A stretch of DNA of 64,000 nucleotides from Nostoc sp. XA010 (GTDB lineage: Bacteria > Cyanobacteriota > Cyanobacteriia > Cyanobacteriales > Nostocaceae), in NCBI RefSeq assembly GCF_020829625.1, contig NZ_JAIVFX010000002.1, positions 372,001 to 436,000 on the forward strand. Direction: 5' to 3'. Shown in pieces: positions 43,184-52,469 of this stretch. A model generated the notes under the pieces. That model did no database searches and was not told where the DNA came from. It was given only the letters and a program-made list of their open reading frames with translations. Made by a program: the position numbers and the translations under genes. Each line of letters starts with the position of its first letter. Within the stretch, counting starts at the first letter, position 1.

Positions 43184-44488
43184 TTAAGTTTCTGGAGCGA
43201 TCGCAACACCATCCCTGAGATTGAGCAAACCTGAAATAATAACTTTATCTTCTGGCTGCAATCCTTCAATAACTTGGTAATTATTACCTTTAATTTCGCC
43301 TAGCTTCACTCGCTTTTGCCGAGCTACTTGTTGAGATACACCTTGGGGAGATGTTTCTGTTTCAACTACATAAACAAAAGTGTCTCCACCTACACGAGTC
43401 ATTGCTGTTGTGGGGATTAAAATTCCGGGGCGCTGATTCCAGAACACTCTAGCCCTTACCAATTGATCTGCACGTAACTGACCATTAGGGTTGTCAAAAA
43501 GTGCTTTGATCAGTATGGTTTGTGTTTCATTACTAGCAGTAGGTGCAATGAAAAATACCCTACTTCTACCAAGCTTTTGACCTTGTGTGTTCATAACCTC
43601 CACTGGCATTCCCTTACGCAATTGAGGTCCTTGCTGTAATGGCACAGAGATGTTGACTTCTAAAGGTCGATTTTGCGCGATATTAACTAATTGTGTAGAA
43701 GTATTAACTAAATCACCTACTTTCACAGCCATTTTGCCAACTGTGCCACTAAAGGGAGCGGTAATTTTATCGGACTGGAGATTCCCTTGTTGTTTAGGAA
43801 TATTTAGATTAGCTTGCTGCAAAGTTTGTTCAGCCTGCAATATGTTGGCTCGTTGTGCTTGAATTCTAGAATCAATTGCATCAAGATTAGCCTTAGCATT
43901 GGCGAGCCTATTACCAAACTGATTGCGAGTTTGTCGAGACACGGCTCCTTCCTGGGCTAGGGCGACAAACTTTTCGTAATTCTGCTCGTACAATTGCACA
44001 TTTGCAACGTAGGATGGTCGTTGTGCTTCCAAAGATTTGAGTGTAGCGCGGGCATTTTCCAGTTGCACTAAAAATCCTTGAGGTACAGCATTGCTTCCAT
44101 TGACACTTGCTTGTGACATAGGGTCTACTTGGAGAATTGCCGCTCCTTGTGCGACTGGATCTCCCGATTTGACAAATATCTGAGTAACTTGGCCCTGAAG
44201 CCTCGGCTGGAGCGTGACTGAGCGCTGGGATTTTAGGCTAGCAATAAAATCTGAACTTTCCTCAATAATGCCGCTTTGTACTGTCGATATTTTGACTCTT
44301 ACCCCTTGAGGTTGAGCATTAGTAGTTAAAGATGCTGAATTTTGCGGACGCCAAACTAGAGCTGCTCCGCCCCCTAACAATAGTAGTGCAGCTAAAACCC
44401 AAAGCCACCGCCGTTTTCCAGAAGGTGGCTCAAATGAAGTTTGTGGAGCTTTTTCTCCAAAATCGGTTTGACGCTCAGGGGATGTCAT
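43184..44488 (-). CDS. RND efflux periplasmic adaptor (HlyD/AcrA family)
   Basis: 434 residues. An N-terminal membrane anchor (27-45, RRWLWVLAALLLLGGGAALV), a lipoyl half-motif (VTLQPRLQGQVTQIFVKSGD), a long coiled coil (about 140-240) and the second lipoyl half (ITAPFSGTVGKMAVKVGD), then beta-barrel and proximal domains. It would link an inner-membrane pump to an outer-membrane channel. No RND pump or TolC gene is next to it; it is an orphan adaptor here. Confidence 0.9.
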   Translation of the reverse strand: MTSPERQTDFGEKAPQTSFEPPSGKRRWLWVLAALLLLGGGAALVWRPQNSASLTTNAQPQGVRVKISTVQSGIIEESSDFIASLKSQRSVTLQPRLQGQVTQIFVKSGDPVAQGAAILQVDPMSQASVNGSNAVPQGFLVQLENARATLKSLEAQRPSYVANVQLYEQNYEKFVALAQEGAVSRQTRNQFGNRLANAKANLDAIDSRIQAQRANILQAEQTLQQANLNIPKQQGNLQSDKITAPFSGTVGKMAVKVGDLVNTSTQLVNIAQNRPLEVNISVPLQQGPQLRKGMPVEVMNTQGQKLGRSRVFFIAPTASNETQTILIKALFDNPNGQLRADQLVRARVFWNQRPGILIPTTAMTRVGGDTFVYVVETETSPQGVSQQVARQKRVKLGEIKGNNYQVIEGLQPEDKVIISGLLNLRDGVAIAPET

Positions 44489-44923
44489 GGCTTATGAGGA
44501 ACTTAAGGAACAAATTAACTAGAATTAAATCAATATTTCATCTGTTTATATGGAAATTACTGATTTGGCATGAGGTTTTGTGGCAAATTATGTGTTATAC
44601 CATCCAAATATACAGTTTTAATCATTCCGTCTAAATCTACCCAAAGGTGAATCCGCTCTTTAAAACCTATGGAAATATTACTTGTTCATCAAATCAAAAG
44701 GATGGATATCGCTATGCCTAAACTATACAAATAGACCTAGACATAAGAGACTATTTAATAAATGTGAGAATCATAACTAATTATGCGGATATAAAATATA
44801 AGTCCTAATAACCTCTAAGTAGACATCTCCAAAAATTAATTATGCGTTACCCAAAATCTTGGTAGGCACAATTCATGAATTGTACCTACATCATTTTTGG
44901 AGATGTCTAAGCAACACTTTGGT
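44489..44923. other. Intergenic region with a 90-bp inverted-repeat element
   Basis: 435 bases; left part is AT-rich promoter DNA for the adaptor gene, right part is the inverted-repeat element at 44820-44909. No gene. Confidence 0.5.
44820..44909. mobile_element. MITE-like element, TAGACATCTCC ends
   Basis: 90 bp with perfect 17-bp inverted ends (TAGACATCTCCAAAAAT and its complement) and a perfect inner hairpin around TACAATTCATGAATTGT-type sequence. Terminal TA at both ends fits insertion by an IS630/Tc1-type transposase. Confidence 0.7.
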
Positions 44924-47008
44924 TCAACTCACTGTAATAACTGTTCCCACACTCTCATTTGCCAATCTATCCACCGCACACACGGCATAGGTTCCCGGTA
45001 GTTGGACGGTAGCGAAGGTTGTGCCAGCAGACAAAATTCTCTGAATTGCCCAAGTATCGCCAGTTTGCCGATAAAGTGTCCAAGAACGAACTGGCTGATT
45101 ATCACCAGGCTGCCAACTCAGTTTGCGGTTATTGACTTGTAGTTGAATAGGTGGAGTCGGCGGTGTTGTATCCTGCCAAGACAAAGTTGGCGGTAGCGCA
45201 GGTTTGTTATAAAGCAGACTTTGGAATTTATCAGCAATGCCCTGACTATTTTCTGTCAAAACACCGACATTAAAGAATATATTCCCCAGTGACAAATTTC
45301 CAGCTTGGCTACGACTAATTTTCACCTGCTTTTCAATCTCATCACTCTCCCGACTCTTGTTGCTTGGTTCTGTCAGATTGTTACCAGCGTAAACGTGTCT
45401 TTTCTTAGTATTTACCTCTGTCCACCACTTTAGCAACGCCGAATAACTTTGTTGTGGTTGGTCTGTGCGCCAGTAAAGTTGAGGAGCAATATAATCAATC
45501 CAGCCTTCTGCTAGCCATTTCTTCGCGTCAGCATACAGCACGTTGTAAGCATCCAACCCAGTAATACCAGTGGGTTGTCCGGGACGATAAATCCCAAAGG
45601 GGCTAATACCAAATTTAACGTCGGGTTTAGTTGCTTTAATTCCCTGGTAGAGGCGCTGTACCATTCTATTAACATTATCTCGTCGCCAGTCGCCAAGGCT
45701 GAGTATCCCACCGGCTACTTTATATGCAGCGTAGGTTTTATTATCGGGGAAAGGTTGCCCCTCGATGGGATATGGATAAAAATAATCATCTAAGTGAATG
45801 CCATCAACATCGTAGCGCTTCACTACATCGAGAATTACGTTGTAAGCTCTATCCTGAACTATTTTCAGTCCTGGGTCCATCCAGCGTTGAGTTTTCCACA
45901 AATAAACGCTTTCTGGATTGGTAGCTGCTATGTGGGGACGGACTGTTTTGGCTGGGTCGGTGGAAGTGCTGGCGCGGTAGGGGTTGAACCAAGCATGGAG
46001 TTCAATATTGCGCTTATGACATTCTGCGATCGCAAACGCTAAAGGATCATAAAATGGTTCTGGTGCTTTCCCCTGAGTTCCTGTAATCCAAGCACTCCAA
46101 GGCTCTAATTTAGATTCATATAAAGCGTCTCCCTCCGGTCGCACCTGAAAGATGAGGGCATTAAAGTTTAGCGATTGTAATTTACTAATAATCTCGCTGA
46201 GTTCAGCTTTTTGTTGGGCAACAGAAAGTCCTGCCTTAGAAGGCCAATTACTATTCCACACAGATGCTACCCACGCTCCCCGGAATTCCCGGCTATGACT
46301 TACCCTAACGCTACCGATAGGTGCAGGTGTCGGCGTTGGTATGGGTATTGGCGTTGGTACTGGCGTTGGTGGTGATGTTGGTGCTGGTGTTGGTGCTGGC
46401 GGCTGCACTAGATAACTAGAGACAATTTTTTCTGCCTGACCCAAATACACTAAAGCTTGATAAATAATTACTGCCACATCTGCACGGGTGGCTGCAAGAT
46501 TGGGATTGAGTAATTTGATATTTGGGAAACTAACCACCAATTCTGCGCTGGTGGCAATAGCTACTTGATTTCTACCATACTCAGGAATCTGAACAGAATC
46601 TTGATAAATTTGTGGGAGTTGTGAGAGGAGGCCAGCTTTTACTTTGGTGGCAATTTCTAAGCCTCCTACCAAAGCAACTAAAACTTCTACTCTAGTAATT
46701 CGGTTAGCGGAACGGAAAGTTTTATCAGGAAATCCGCTAAGAAATGCTTTTTCGTAAGCTGCTTGAATGGCGGCTGCTGCCCAATAATTAGTGGGTACAT
46801 CAACAAAGGGGACGTACTGCCGTTTCTTGGAAACTGTCCCAAATGCGTTGGCGATGATGGCGGCAAATTCAGCGCGGGTAACAGAGTTATCGGGGCGATA
46901 AGTACCGTTAGGCAATCCATTGACAATACGACGTTGGGCTAAGGCTGTAATAAATAAGCGTGCCCAATGGTTTTGAATATCCGAGAAGGGAGTAGCAATA
47001 GATACCAT
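44924..47008 (-). CDS. SLH-domain glycoside hydrolase-like (GHL10) protein
   Basis: 694 residues. 1-190: S-layer homology repeats (FSDIQNHWARLFITALAQ, NGTYRPDNSVTRAEFA, FVDVPTNYWAAAAIQAAY, FPDKTFRSANRITRVE). About 205-235: Pro/Thr linker. About 240-600: GHL10 barrel (EFRGAWVASVWNSNWPSKAG, IFQVRPEGDALYESKLEPW, VDGIHLDDYFYPYP). 610-694: fibronectin-like tail. No classical signal peptide is seen in this frame, although SLH proteins are exported; the start may be further upstream or export is unusual. Probably peptidoglycan- or wall-anchored, processing envelope polysaccharide. Confidence 0.85.
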   Translation of the reverse strand: MVSIATPFSDIQNHWARLFITALAQRRIVNGLPNGTYRPDNSVTRAEFAAIIANAFGTVSKKRQYVPFVDVPTNYWAAAAIQAAYEKAFLSGFPDKTFRSANRITRVEVLVALVGGLEIATKVKAGLLSQLPQIYQDSVQIPEYGRNQVAIATSAELVVSFPNIKLLNPNLAATRADVAVIIYQALVYLGQAEKIVSSYLVQPPAPTPAPTSPPTPVPTPIPIPTPTPAPIGSVRVSHSREFRGAWVASVWNSNWPSKAGLSVAQQKAELSEIISKLQSLNFNALIFQVRPEGDALYESKLEPWSAWITGTQGKAPEPFYDPLAFAIAECHKRNIELHAWFNPYRASTSTDPAKTVRPHIAATNPESVYLWKTQRWMDPGLKIVQDRAYNVILDVVKRYDVDGIHLDDYFYPYPIEGQPFPDNKTYAAYKVAGGILSLGDWRRDNVNRMVQRLYQGIKATKPDVKFGISPFGIYRPGQPTGITGLDAYNVLYADAKKWLAEGWIDYIAPQLYWRTDQPQQSYSALLKWWTEVNTKKRHVYAGNNLTEPSNKSRESDEIEKQVKISRSQAGNLSLGNIFFNVGVLTENSQGIADKFQSLLYNKPALPPTLSWQDTTPPTPPIQLQVNNRKLSWQPGDNQPVRSWTLYRQTGDTWAIQRILSAGTTFATVQLPGTYAVCAVDRLANESVGTVITVS

Positions 47009-47210
47009 TGTTGATTGCAGCTAGCTGGCCTGGATTTTGATTTCCTTAGCTAATTTAGCAATATCAGAGCGATTGCTGCTGCAATGTCTTAGTAAACTGT
47101 CACTACTCAAGTTTGAACATTGGGAAGGAGAAGGCAGGAAGCAGAAGTTCTTTAATTTTGAATTGATTTCTTCCCCCATTCCCCATTCCCTACTCCCCAT
47201 TCTTTATCTA

Positions 47211-47783
47211 CTAAGTAGGATTTGCAGCTTCATTAGTAGGATTCAAGGTAGAACGCGCATTCAATGACAGCATTACGCGTGAAACGCCAGTGAAAATAAT
47301 GCTAACACCAACTAGTGTGCCAAGAAGCCAGGGTGCATTAAAGGGCCACTGGAACCAAATCATTGCGCCTAATATCAGCGTAATAATCCCATCACCTAGT
47401 ATCCATGTCCAGTTATTTTGGGGACGTAACTTAAATGCCAGAATTAACTCGAATGTGCCTTCAGCCAGTAAAAAGCTGCCAAGCAATAGAGTTAGTGTGA
47501 GAATACCCGTAAAAGGATAAACAAACAGCATTATACCCGTTGCAATATAGAGTCCGCTCAATAGAAGTTTCCAAATAAAACCTCCTTGGTGGCGGGTTTG
47601 AGTGGCATAAACTAGTTTTGTAAATCCGGCGAAAATCAAAATCACCGCAATCCAACTTTCGGCGAATAAGGTGGTGAAATTAGGCGCTGCGATCGCAATA
47701 ATCCCCAAAATACTCAAAAGAACACCACTTATGAGTGACCCATTAACATCCTTCTTAATGTCTTTAGAAACATCGGTTGTCAT
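47211..47783 (-). CDS. HdeD family membrane protein (DUF308)
   Basis: 190 residues, six hydrophobic helices in three DUF308 pairs (GVLLSILGIIAIAAP, WIAVILIFAGFTKLVYA, GLYIATGIMLFVYP). HdeD is an acid-resistance membrane protein in E. coli; the molecular role of the family is unclear. Monocistronic. Confidence 0.85.
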   Translation of the reverse strand: MTTDVSKDIKKDVNGSLISGVLLSILGIIAIAAPNFTTLFAESWIAVILIFAGFTKLVYATQTRHQGGFIWKLLLSGLYIATGIMLFVYPFTGILTLTLLLGSFLLAEGTFELILAFKLRPQNNWTWILGDGIITLILGAMIWFQWPFNAPWLLGTLVGVSIIFTGVSRVMLSLNARSTLNPTNEAANPT

Positions 47784-47950
47784 ACAAATTCTTTCCCTAT
47801 TCTTAGACTAAACTCTACATTTAGATTAGGGAATTTCTAGGTGACAGAGTATGAACCCTAAGATAGACTCGTCAGTATTAACTTCATTGCGATCGCTACT
47901 AAAATCCACGACTATTGAGACACTAAACCAATCATCTGATGACCTAACTC

Positions 47951-48502
47951 TTATAAGAGTTCTGCAAGACTGCTTAGGCGCTCATAAACAGCAATGAGAC
48001 GATCTCCTTGAAGTTCAACAGAAGTATTTGGATAATTCTGAATAGCTCCAAGCAGTGTAACTTCACCTTTTTGTTGAATAGATGCACTTAAAGCACTTCG
48101 TAGCGCCTCCTGATTTAGTTGTCCTCCGGGAGGGTGAACTACTTCACCAATTTGGCTAACCAAAACTGGCCCTGCCCAGCTAGACAATAAGCTATTTAAA
48201 AACCCAGCATCGGCTTTTATTGGCGCTTTTAGTGCCTTACGAGCTACTGTGGGGTCTTGTTGAGCCGCCTGTAAATAAGCTCTTAATGTGGGGGTAGTCT
48301 TGCCAGTTTCTGTAAACTGAGTTAATTCTTGAACGGATATTTGCCCCTGAAAAGTACCATACTTTAAAACAACTTGCTCGGCAGCATTAGCATTAGCACT
48401 TGAAAGTAGAACAATAGCACCTACGCCTAAAGCTACTGTTTGAGTAAGTAACTTAGTGAATTTTTTACTGTTTAATCGGTTTAAAAGTTGATAAATCTGC
48501 AT
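47951..48502 (-). CDS. DUF1400 domain protein, exported
   Basis: 183 residues from ATG 48502 (the frame extends to 48553 by a less likely start). Residues 1-45 are a signal peptide ending ANANA. The mature part (VVLKYGTFQGQISVQELTQF, SSLAELL tail) matches DUF1400, usually the N-terminal domain of cyanobacterial alpha/beta hydrolases. Here the hydrolase part is absent, so it is either a stand-alone domain or a truncated gene. Confidence 0.75.
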   Translation of the reverse strand: MQIYQLLNRLNSKKFTKLLTQTVALGVGAIVLLSSANANAAEQVVLKYGTFQGQISVQELTQFTETGKTTPTLRAYLQAAQQDPTVARKALKAPIKADAGFLNSLLSSWAGPVLVSQIGEVVHPPGGQLNQEALRSALSASIQQKGEVTLLGAIQNYPNTSVELQGDRLIAVYERLSSLAELL

Positions 48503-48682
48503 TCTCTCTAACTTTATAATGGTGGGAAGCGTACATAGGCACAAAATGCCCAAGCGTTATATTATTTCATGGCATTCCCGCTACAGATGCATGATTAGGG
48601 GCGTACAGCCATACGCCCCTACAGGCAATTTGTTGCAAAGATTTTTGGAAATGGTGTTATTAAGCCTTTTCGTTATGCGAAG

Positions 48683-48874
48683 CTAATGAGGTAGTATTGA
48701 CTTATCTTCATCTAAGGTTGGTGCTGGTACACCCAAATGCTTTCTTGCAGATTCTTCAGCTAGTTTTCGGTCTTGCTCGTTATCGAACTGACTCTCATCT
48801 AACAAATGAGGGTTTTTTGCCGCTTCATCTCGGCTTGGTTTATAACCATTTTTCCACCTGTACTTCCAGTCCAT
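48683..48874 (-). CDS. Small charged hypothetical protein
   Basis: 63 residues, starting MDWKYRWKNGYKPSRDEAAK and ending LDEDKSILPH. Highly charged, soluble, no cysteine. ATG is natural and the composition is protein-like, but I do not recognise the family. Confidence 0.45.
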   Translation of the reverse strand: MDWKYRWKNGYKPSRDEAAKNPHLLDESQFDNEQDRKLAEESARKHLGVPAPTLDEDKSILPH

Positions 48875-49256
48875 AATTTGAAAAGCAGATATACTGCAAT
48901 TTGATTACCTAGTTCTTCATAGTAGGGGCTTAATCGAACATGATACTCCTGCTATAGGTTGAAGAGACTCATTCAGAGGGTACAAATTTAACATAATTTT
49001 TGAGTAAGAATACTCTATTGGTCAGAACTTGATAGATTAGCACGCTAAGACAAGTCGTGAGTGGTTCCCAAGTATGATAACTTTGGTGATTATTGGCGAT
49101 CGCTGTTGCTGTGTTATAAAAAATTTTACAGTTGCAGAATTTGTTTGGTTTTATATTTTCATTTAAAAACCGATGTACCCTTCTCTACGGGACGCAAGCT
49201 ATGTACAACCGGAATTTTTAATCCTTACGTATATTTGCTGATTACTTTATTAAAAA

Positions 49257-49462
49257 GCTTAATTGCTTTATCAAAAAGCCTGTTTGCTTTCTCAAAACAC
49301 TTAAATGCTTTCTCAAAAGAAGCTTTTGCTTTCTCAAACTCCAGTTTGCTTACTCATTTTGGTGTTTTCCGCAAGTAAAAGAAGCTTTTGCTTTCTCAAA
49401 CTCCAGTTTGCTTACTCATTTTGATGTTTTCTGTAAGTAAAAGAAGCTCTTGCTTTCTCAGT
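49257..49462. repeat. 21-bp minisatellite C with 62-bp higher-order repeat
   Basis: Five 21-bp units of the type GCTTTTGCTTTCTCAAACTCC (49257-49361), followed by a larger repeat: 49317-49378 recurs at 49379-49440 and begins again at 49441. Units contain the palindrome CAAACTCCAGTTTG. Confidence 0.85.
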
Positions 49463-49585
49463 AAGTAATACCATTTACAAAAATCTTTTTACTAAATGAA
49501 TCGGCTGTAGGGGCATACAACTGTCATTGGTATCCACTTAACGTGAAAGCCTTTTCAAATCTTCTTTCCAACCAGAGACTAGTAA

Positions 49586-49837
49586 AGGACTTCCAAATAA
49601 AAAAATACTCAACTACTTATTGTGGGGTGGGCAATACGAGCGCCTGTAGCCAAAGGTGGACAAAATATCCACCCCACAAGATTGGATAATTTAAGTAAGT
49701 CAGTGCAATAAAATAAAACTGTGTGAAGAAAAGTAAATAAGGCTCAAACTCTTTCTCCCCCCGCTCCCTGCTCCCTGCCCCCTGCCTTATCCCAACAATA
49801 ATTATTTACACCAACCTACTTATTTGCTGGAAGTCCC
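49586..49837. mobile_element. MITE-like element, GGGACTTCC family, copy 3
   Basis: 252 bp, starting AGGACTTCCAAATAAAAAAA and ending GCTGGAAGTCCC, with TAA on both sides (49583-49585, 49838-49840). The interior differs from copies 1 and 2: TGTGGGGTGG/CCACCCCACA pairs and a C-rich heptad tract (CTCCCTGCTCCCTGCCCCCT). Confidence 0.6.
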
Positions 49838-50192
49838 TAATGCTGCTCCTTGATCTGCTGCCGCCAGTAAGTGAGGCGAAGCCTAGCCTGTTGACTTTGT
49901 GCCTTTTTAAAGGGTAAAAATCCATGCAAAATTTATAAAATTTATGTCTAAAGAAATAAGCAGATAATTCACTTTACTATGCCTAAAAGTTGTGTATGTA
50001 CATAACAGTCACTCTCAACCAATATCTCTAAGGATATAACTAAAAAAGCTAATTTTAGGATAACTCCATCTGTAGGCTCACGCAATTTAAACAAAAAAGG
50101 TTAATACTGAAAAGTAACTTTACCAGCATGGAACTTGATTGTAATCAAAAATTGCAGTTTAGGAAAAGCAAATAGAGAAAAGAGTACAAACA

Positions 50193-50654
50193 ATGGCAAC
50201 TTCTACAGACCGCGATCAACAGATTCAAAAGCTGCATGAGCTAATCAAAAATATTGATTATGGTATGTTTACCACAGTCGATGAGGATGGCAGTTTGCAT
50301 AGTTACCCTATGTCAAAAAGTGGTGAGATTAACTCTGAAGCCACACTCTGGTTCTTTACATACGCTGGTTCCCATAAGGTGACTGAGATTGAACACTATA
50401 AGCAGGTAAATATTAGTTTTTCGTCACCCGAACAGCAGCGATACGTTTCTATCTCAGGTTCAGCAGAACTCGTAAAAGACCGCAACAAAATGCGAGAGCT
50501 ATGGAAGCCGGAACTTCAAACCTGGTTTCCTAAAGGACTGGACGAACCCGATATTGCTTTGCTTAAGGTGAATATTAACCAGGTTAATTATTGGGATAGT
50601 ACATCGAGTTTCAAACCACAAACAATTAGTTTCTTGGCACCATCACGCCTTTAA
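50193..50654 (+). CDS. Pyridoxamine-5'-phosphate-oxidase-like (general stress protein 26) flavin-binding protein
   Basis: 153 residues of the split-barrel flavin fold: IKNIDYGMFTTVDEDGSLHS, ATLWFFTYAGSHKV, YVSISGSAELVKDRNKMREL, WKPELQTWFPKG. These proteins bind FMN or F420 and reduce unknown substrates, often under stress. ATG 50193; weak ribosome site AGAGAAAAGAG upstream. Confidence 0.85.
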   Translation: MATSTDRDQQIQKLHELIKNIDYGMFTTVDEDGSLHSYPMSKSGEINSEATLWFFTYAGSHKVTEIEHYKQVNISFSSPEQQRYVSISGSAELVKDRNKMRELWKPELQTWFPKGLDEPDIALLKVNINQVNYWDSTSSFKPQTISFLAPSRL

Positions 50655-50659
50655 GTAAT

Positions 50660-50715
50660 TACTAATTCATAATTTGTAGTTAAGAATTTAATTACTAATT
50701 ATGAATTATTTTCAG
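50660..50715. repeat. AT-rich inverted/direct repeat after the flavin-binding gene
   Basis: TAATTACTAATTCATAATT recurs as AATTACTAATTATGAATTA 30 bases later; ATTCATAATT and AATTATGAAT can pair. No T tract, so not a standard terminator. Confidence 0.5.
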
Positions 50716-50771
50716 ATATGTAATTATTGGGAAAAATTGGTAGAATAAGTATTTTTAATTACGACAAATCA

Positions 50772-51896
50772 ATGGTAGAACCAAATAATAATAATGAAGC
50801 CGCCCAAAAACATCTACCTTTAGAGGTAAAGCGGCGACATTTTTTAAAAGGAATAGGCTTTATCGGTGCAGGTGCGGGGGCAATTTTTGCTGACCACATT
50901 CTCAATGCCAATCCCGAAGTGGAAGCGGCAGAGATTCCAGCATCATCTGTAACTCCAACGAATAGCACAAACACTCGTGAAATTCCTCTCCGTCCATTGG
51001 GAAAAACAGGGGTGAAAGTGTCAGCTATCGCACTTGGAGGTGCAACTTTAGGGCAAGCAAAGAGCAAGGAAGAGGCGATTCGCATCACCCACGAAGCTAT
51101 TGACAATGGCATCACCTTCATGGATAACGCTTGGGAGTATAACAAGCATCGGAGTGAGGAGTGGATGGGAGAGGCGTTGCAAGGGCGACGAGACAAGGTT
51201 TTTTTGATGACTAAAGTTTGCACCCACGGACGCGATCGCAAAGTAGCCATGCAGCAACTTGAAGAATCTCTGCGTCGTCTCAAAACCGATCACCTCGACT
51301 TGTGGCAAATTCACGAAGTTGTTTACGACAACGATCCAGAAAGGATCTTTCGTGCCAACGGAGCGATTGAAGCTTTGGATCAGGCGAAAAAAGAAGGTAA
51401 AGTTAGGTTCGTTGGCTTTACGGGTCATAAAGACCCCGCTATTCATCTAAAAATGCTCTCCTACAATTACCCTTTTGATGCAGTGCAAATGCCGCTTAAT
51501 TGTTTTGATGCTACTTTTAGAAGCTTTGAACGGCAAGTACTGCCGGTACTGAATAAACGGGGAATTGCCGTAATTGGCATGAAAAGTCTCAGTGGCAATG
51601 CTGATGCAGTGAAAAAAGGTGTAGTTACTCCCCAGGAAGCCATCCGTTATGTTATGAGTTTACCGATCGCTACACTTGTCAGTGGTATTGATTCGCTGGA
51701 AGTACTGCGACAAAATTTAGCGATCGCCCGTGGTTTTCAACCGATGCAGGCAAAAGAAATGCAAGCGTTGCGCGATCGTTGTGTGCAATATGCTGCCGAT
51801 GGGCGTTTTGAACTCTTCAAAACTTCCAAACAGTTTGATGCTGATGAAGGCAGAATCCAACATGGTTTTCCACCTCAAAGTCAAGTGCAGACATAA
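50772..51896 (+). CDS. Tat-exported aldo/keto reductase
   Basis: 374 residues from ATG 50772 (the frame opens at TTG 50727). A twin-arginine signal (VKRRHFLKGIGFIGAGAGAI) precedes a complete AKR barrel. The catalytic tetrad is visible: Asp and Tyr in FMDNAWEYN, Lys in LMTKVCTHG, His in WQIHEVV. These reductases use NADPH, which raises the question of cofactor supply outside the cytoplasm; export of the folded, loaded enzyme by Tat would solve it. Substrate unknown. Confidence 0.88.
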   Translation: MVEPNNNNEAAQKHLPLEVKRRHFLKGIGFIGAGAGAIFADHILNANPEVEAAEIPASSVTPTNSTNTREIPLRPLGKTGVKVSAIALGGATLGQAKSKEEAIRITHEAIDNGITFMDNAWEYNKHRSEEWMGEALQGRRDKVFLMTKVCTHGRDRKVAMQQLEESLRRLKTDHLDLWQIHEVVYDNDPERIFRANGAIEALDQAKKEGKVRFVGFTGHKDPAIHLKMLSYNYPFDAVQMPLNCFDATFRSFERQVLPVLNKRGIAVIGMKSLSGNADAVKKGVVTPQEAIRYVMSLPIATLVSGIDSLEVLRQNLAIARGFQPMQAKEMQALRDRCVQYAADGRFELFKTSKQFDADEGRIQHGFPPQSQVQT

Positions 51897-51960
51897 GATG
51901 AGGGGACAAGCGTAAATAAAGCAAATATTTCAAATCGTTCAAAAGCCTGTCTTCTAAGCT

Positions 51961-52006
51961 TTTTGACTTTTGACTTTTGACTTCCGCTTTGCAGCACTAG
52001 TTTTCT
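51961..52006. repeat. GACTTTT heptads plus conserved tail, copy 2
   Basis: 46 bp nearly identical to 8012-8056, including the tail CTTCCGCTTTGCAGCACTAG. It forms the leader of chaB. Confidence 0.75.
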
Positions 52007-52024
52007 GGAAAGGAAACGAAATTT

Positions 52025-52228
52025 ATGCCTTACCCAGAAATTGCAGACTTACCTGATTCAGTCAAAGAACATTTACCCAAGCACGCCCAAGAAATTTTTC
52101 GGGCTGCATTTAACAACGCTCAAGAAGAATATGGGGAAGAAGAACGTGCCTTTCGTGTTGCTTGGAGCGCTGTGAAACGCGATTACGAAAAACGCAACGA
52201 TGGACAATTGCACAAAAAGCCAGAATAG
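52025..52228 (+). CDS. chaB: ChaB family protein
   Basis: 67 residues. The whole protein is the ChaB domain: LPDSVKEHLPKHAQEIFRAA, FNNAQEEYGEEERAFRVAW, VKRDYEK. ChaB was described as a regulator of the ChaA cation antiporter, but no chaA is nearby. GGAAAGGAAACG upstream serves as ribosome site. Confidence 0.92.
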   Translation: MPYPEIADLPDSVKEHLPKHAQEIFRAAFNNAQEEYGEEERAFRVAWSAVKRDYEKRNDGQLHKKPE

Positions 52229-52251
52229 CTATTTTAGATTGGCAAAGGGTT

Positions 52252-52357
52252 ATATCGTGTCCGGCTAAAGACTTATCATTAAGACCGCAGGCGGAAAGAG
52301 AGTTTTTCGATTTTTGTACAGATGTGGTAACTTTAACTAATTAGCCGGATATGATAT
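52252..52357. mobile_element. MITE-like element, ATATCRTRTCCGGCTAA ends
   Basis: 106 bp with 17-bp inverted ends carrying two mismatches: 52252-52268 and 52341-52357. Non-coding interior. Lies between chaB and the next gene. Confidence 0.6.
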
Positions 52358-52469
52358 TACTGGTAATCGTTTTTAGACCTTTATCTGTCGGAATCATTTT
52401 TCAAATTGATATCAGATTGTATTGTGCAGTTTTATTACTATACAAAAAAACTTTATTAAGTGAGGTCTT

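Larger units (their letters stand above)
48875..50192. other. 1.3-kb gene-free region with minisatellite and MITE
   Basis: The longest gene-free stretch of the window. It contains the 21-bp minisatellite C (49257-49462) and the third GGGACTTCC-family element (49586-49837). The 105-codon frame at 49061-49378 is open only because of the 21-bp period. The right 350 bases should carry the promoter of the flavin-binding gene. Confidence 0.6.

Noticed and set aside
49061..49378. 105-codon frame over minisatellite C
   Set aside because: Open because of the 21-bp period; the upstream part is not protein-like.
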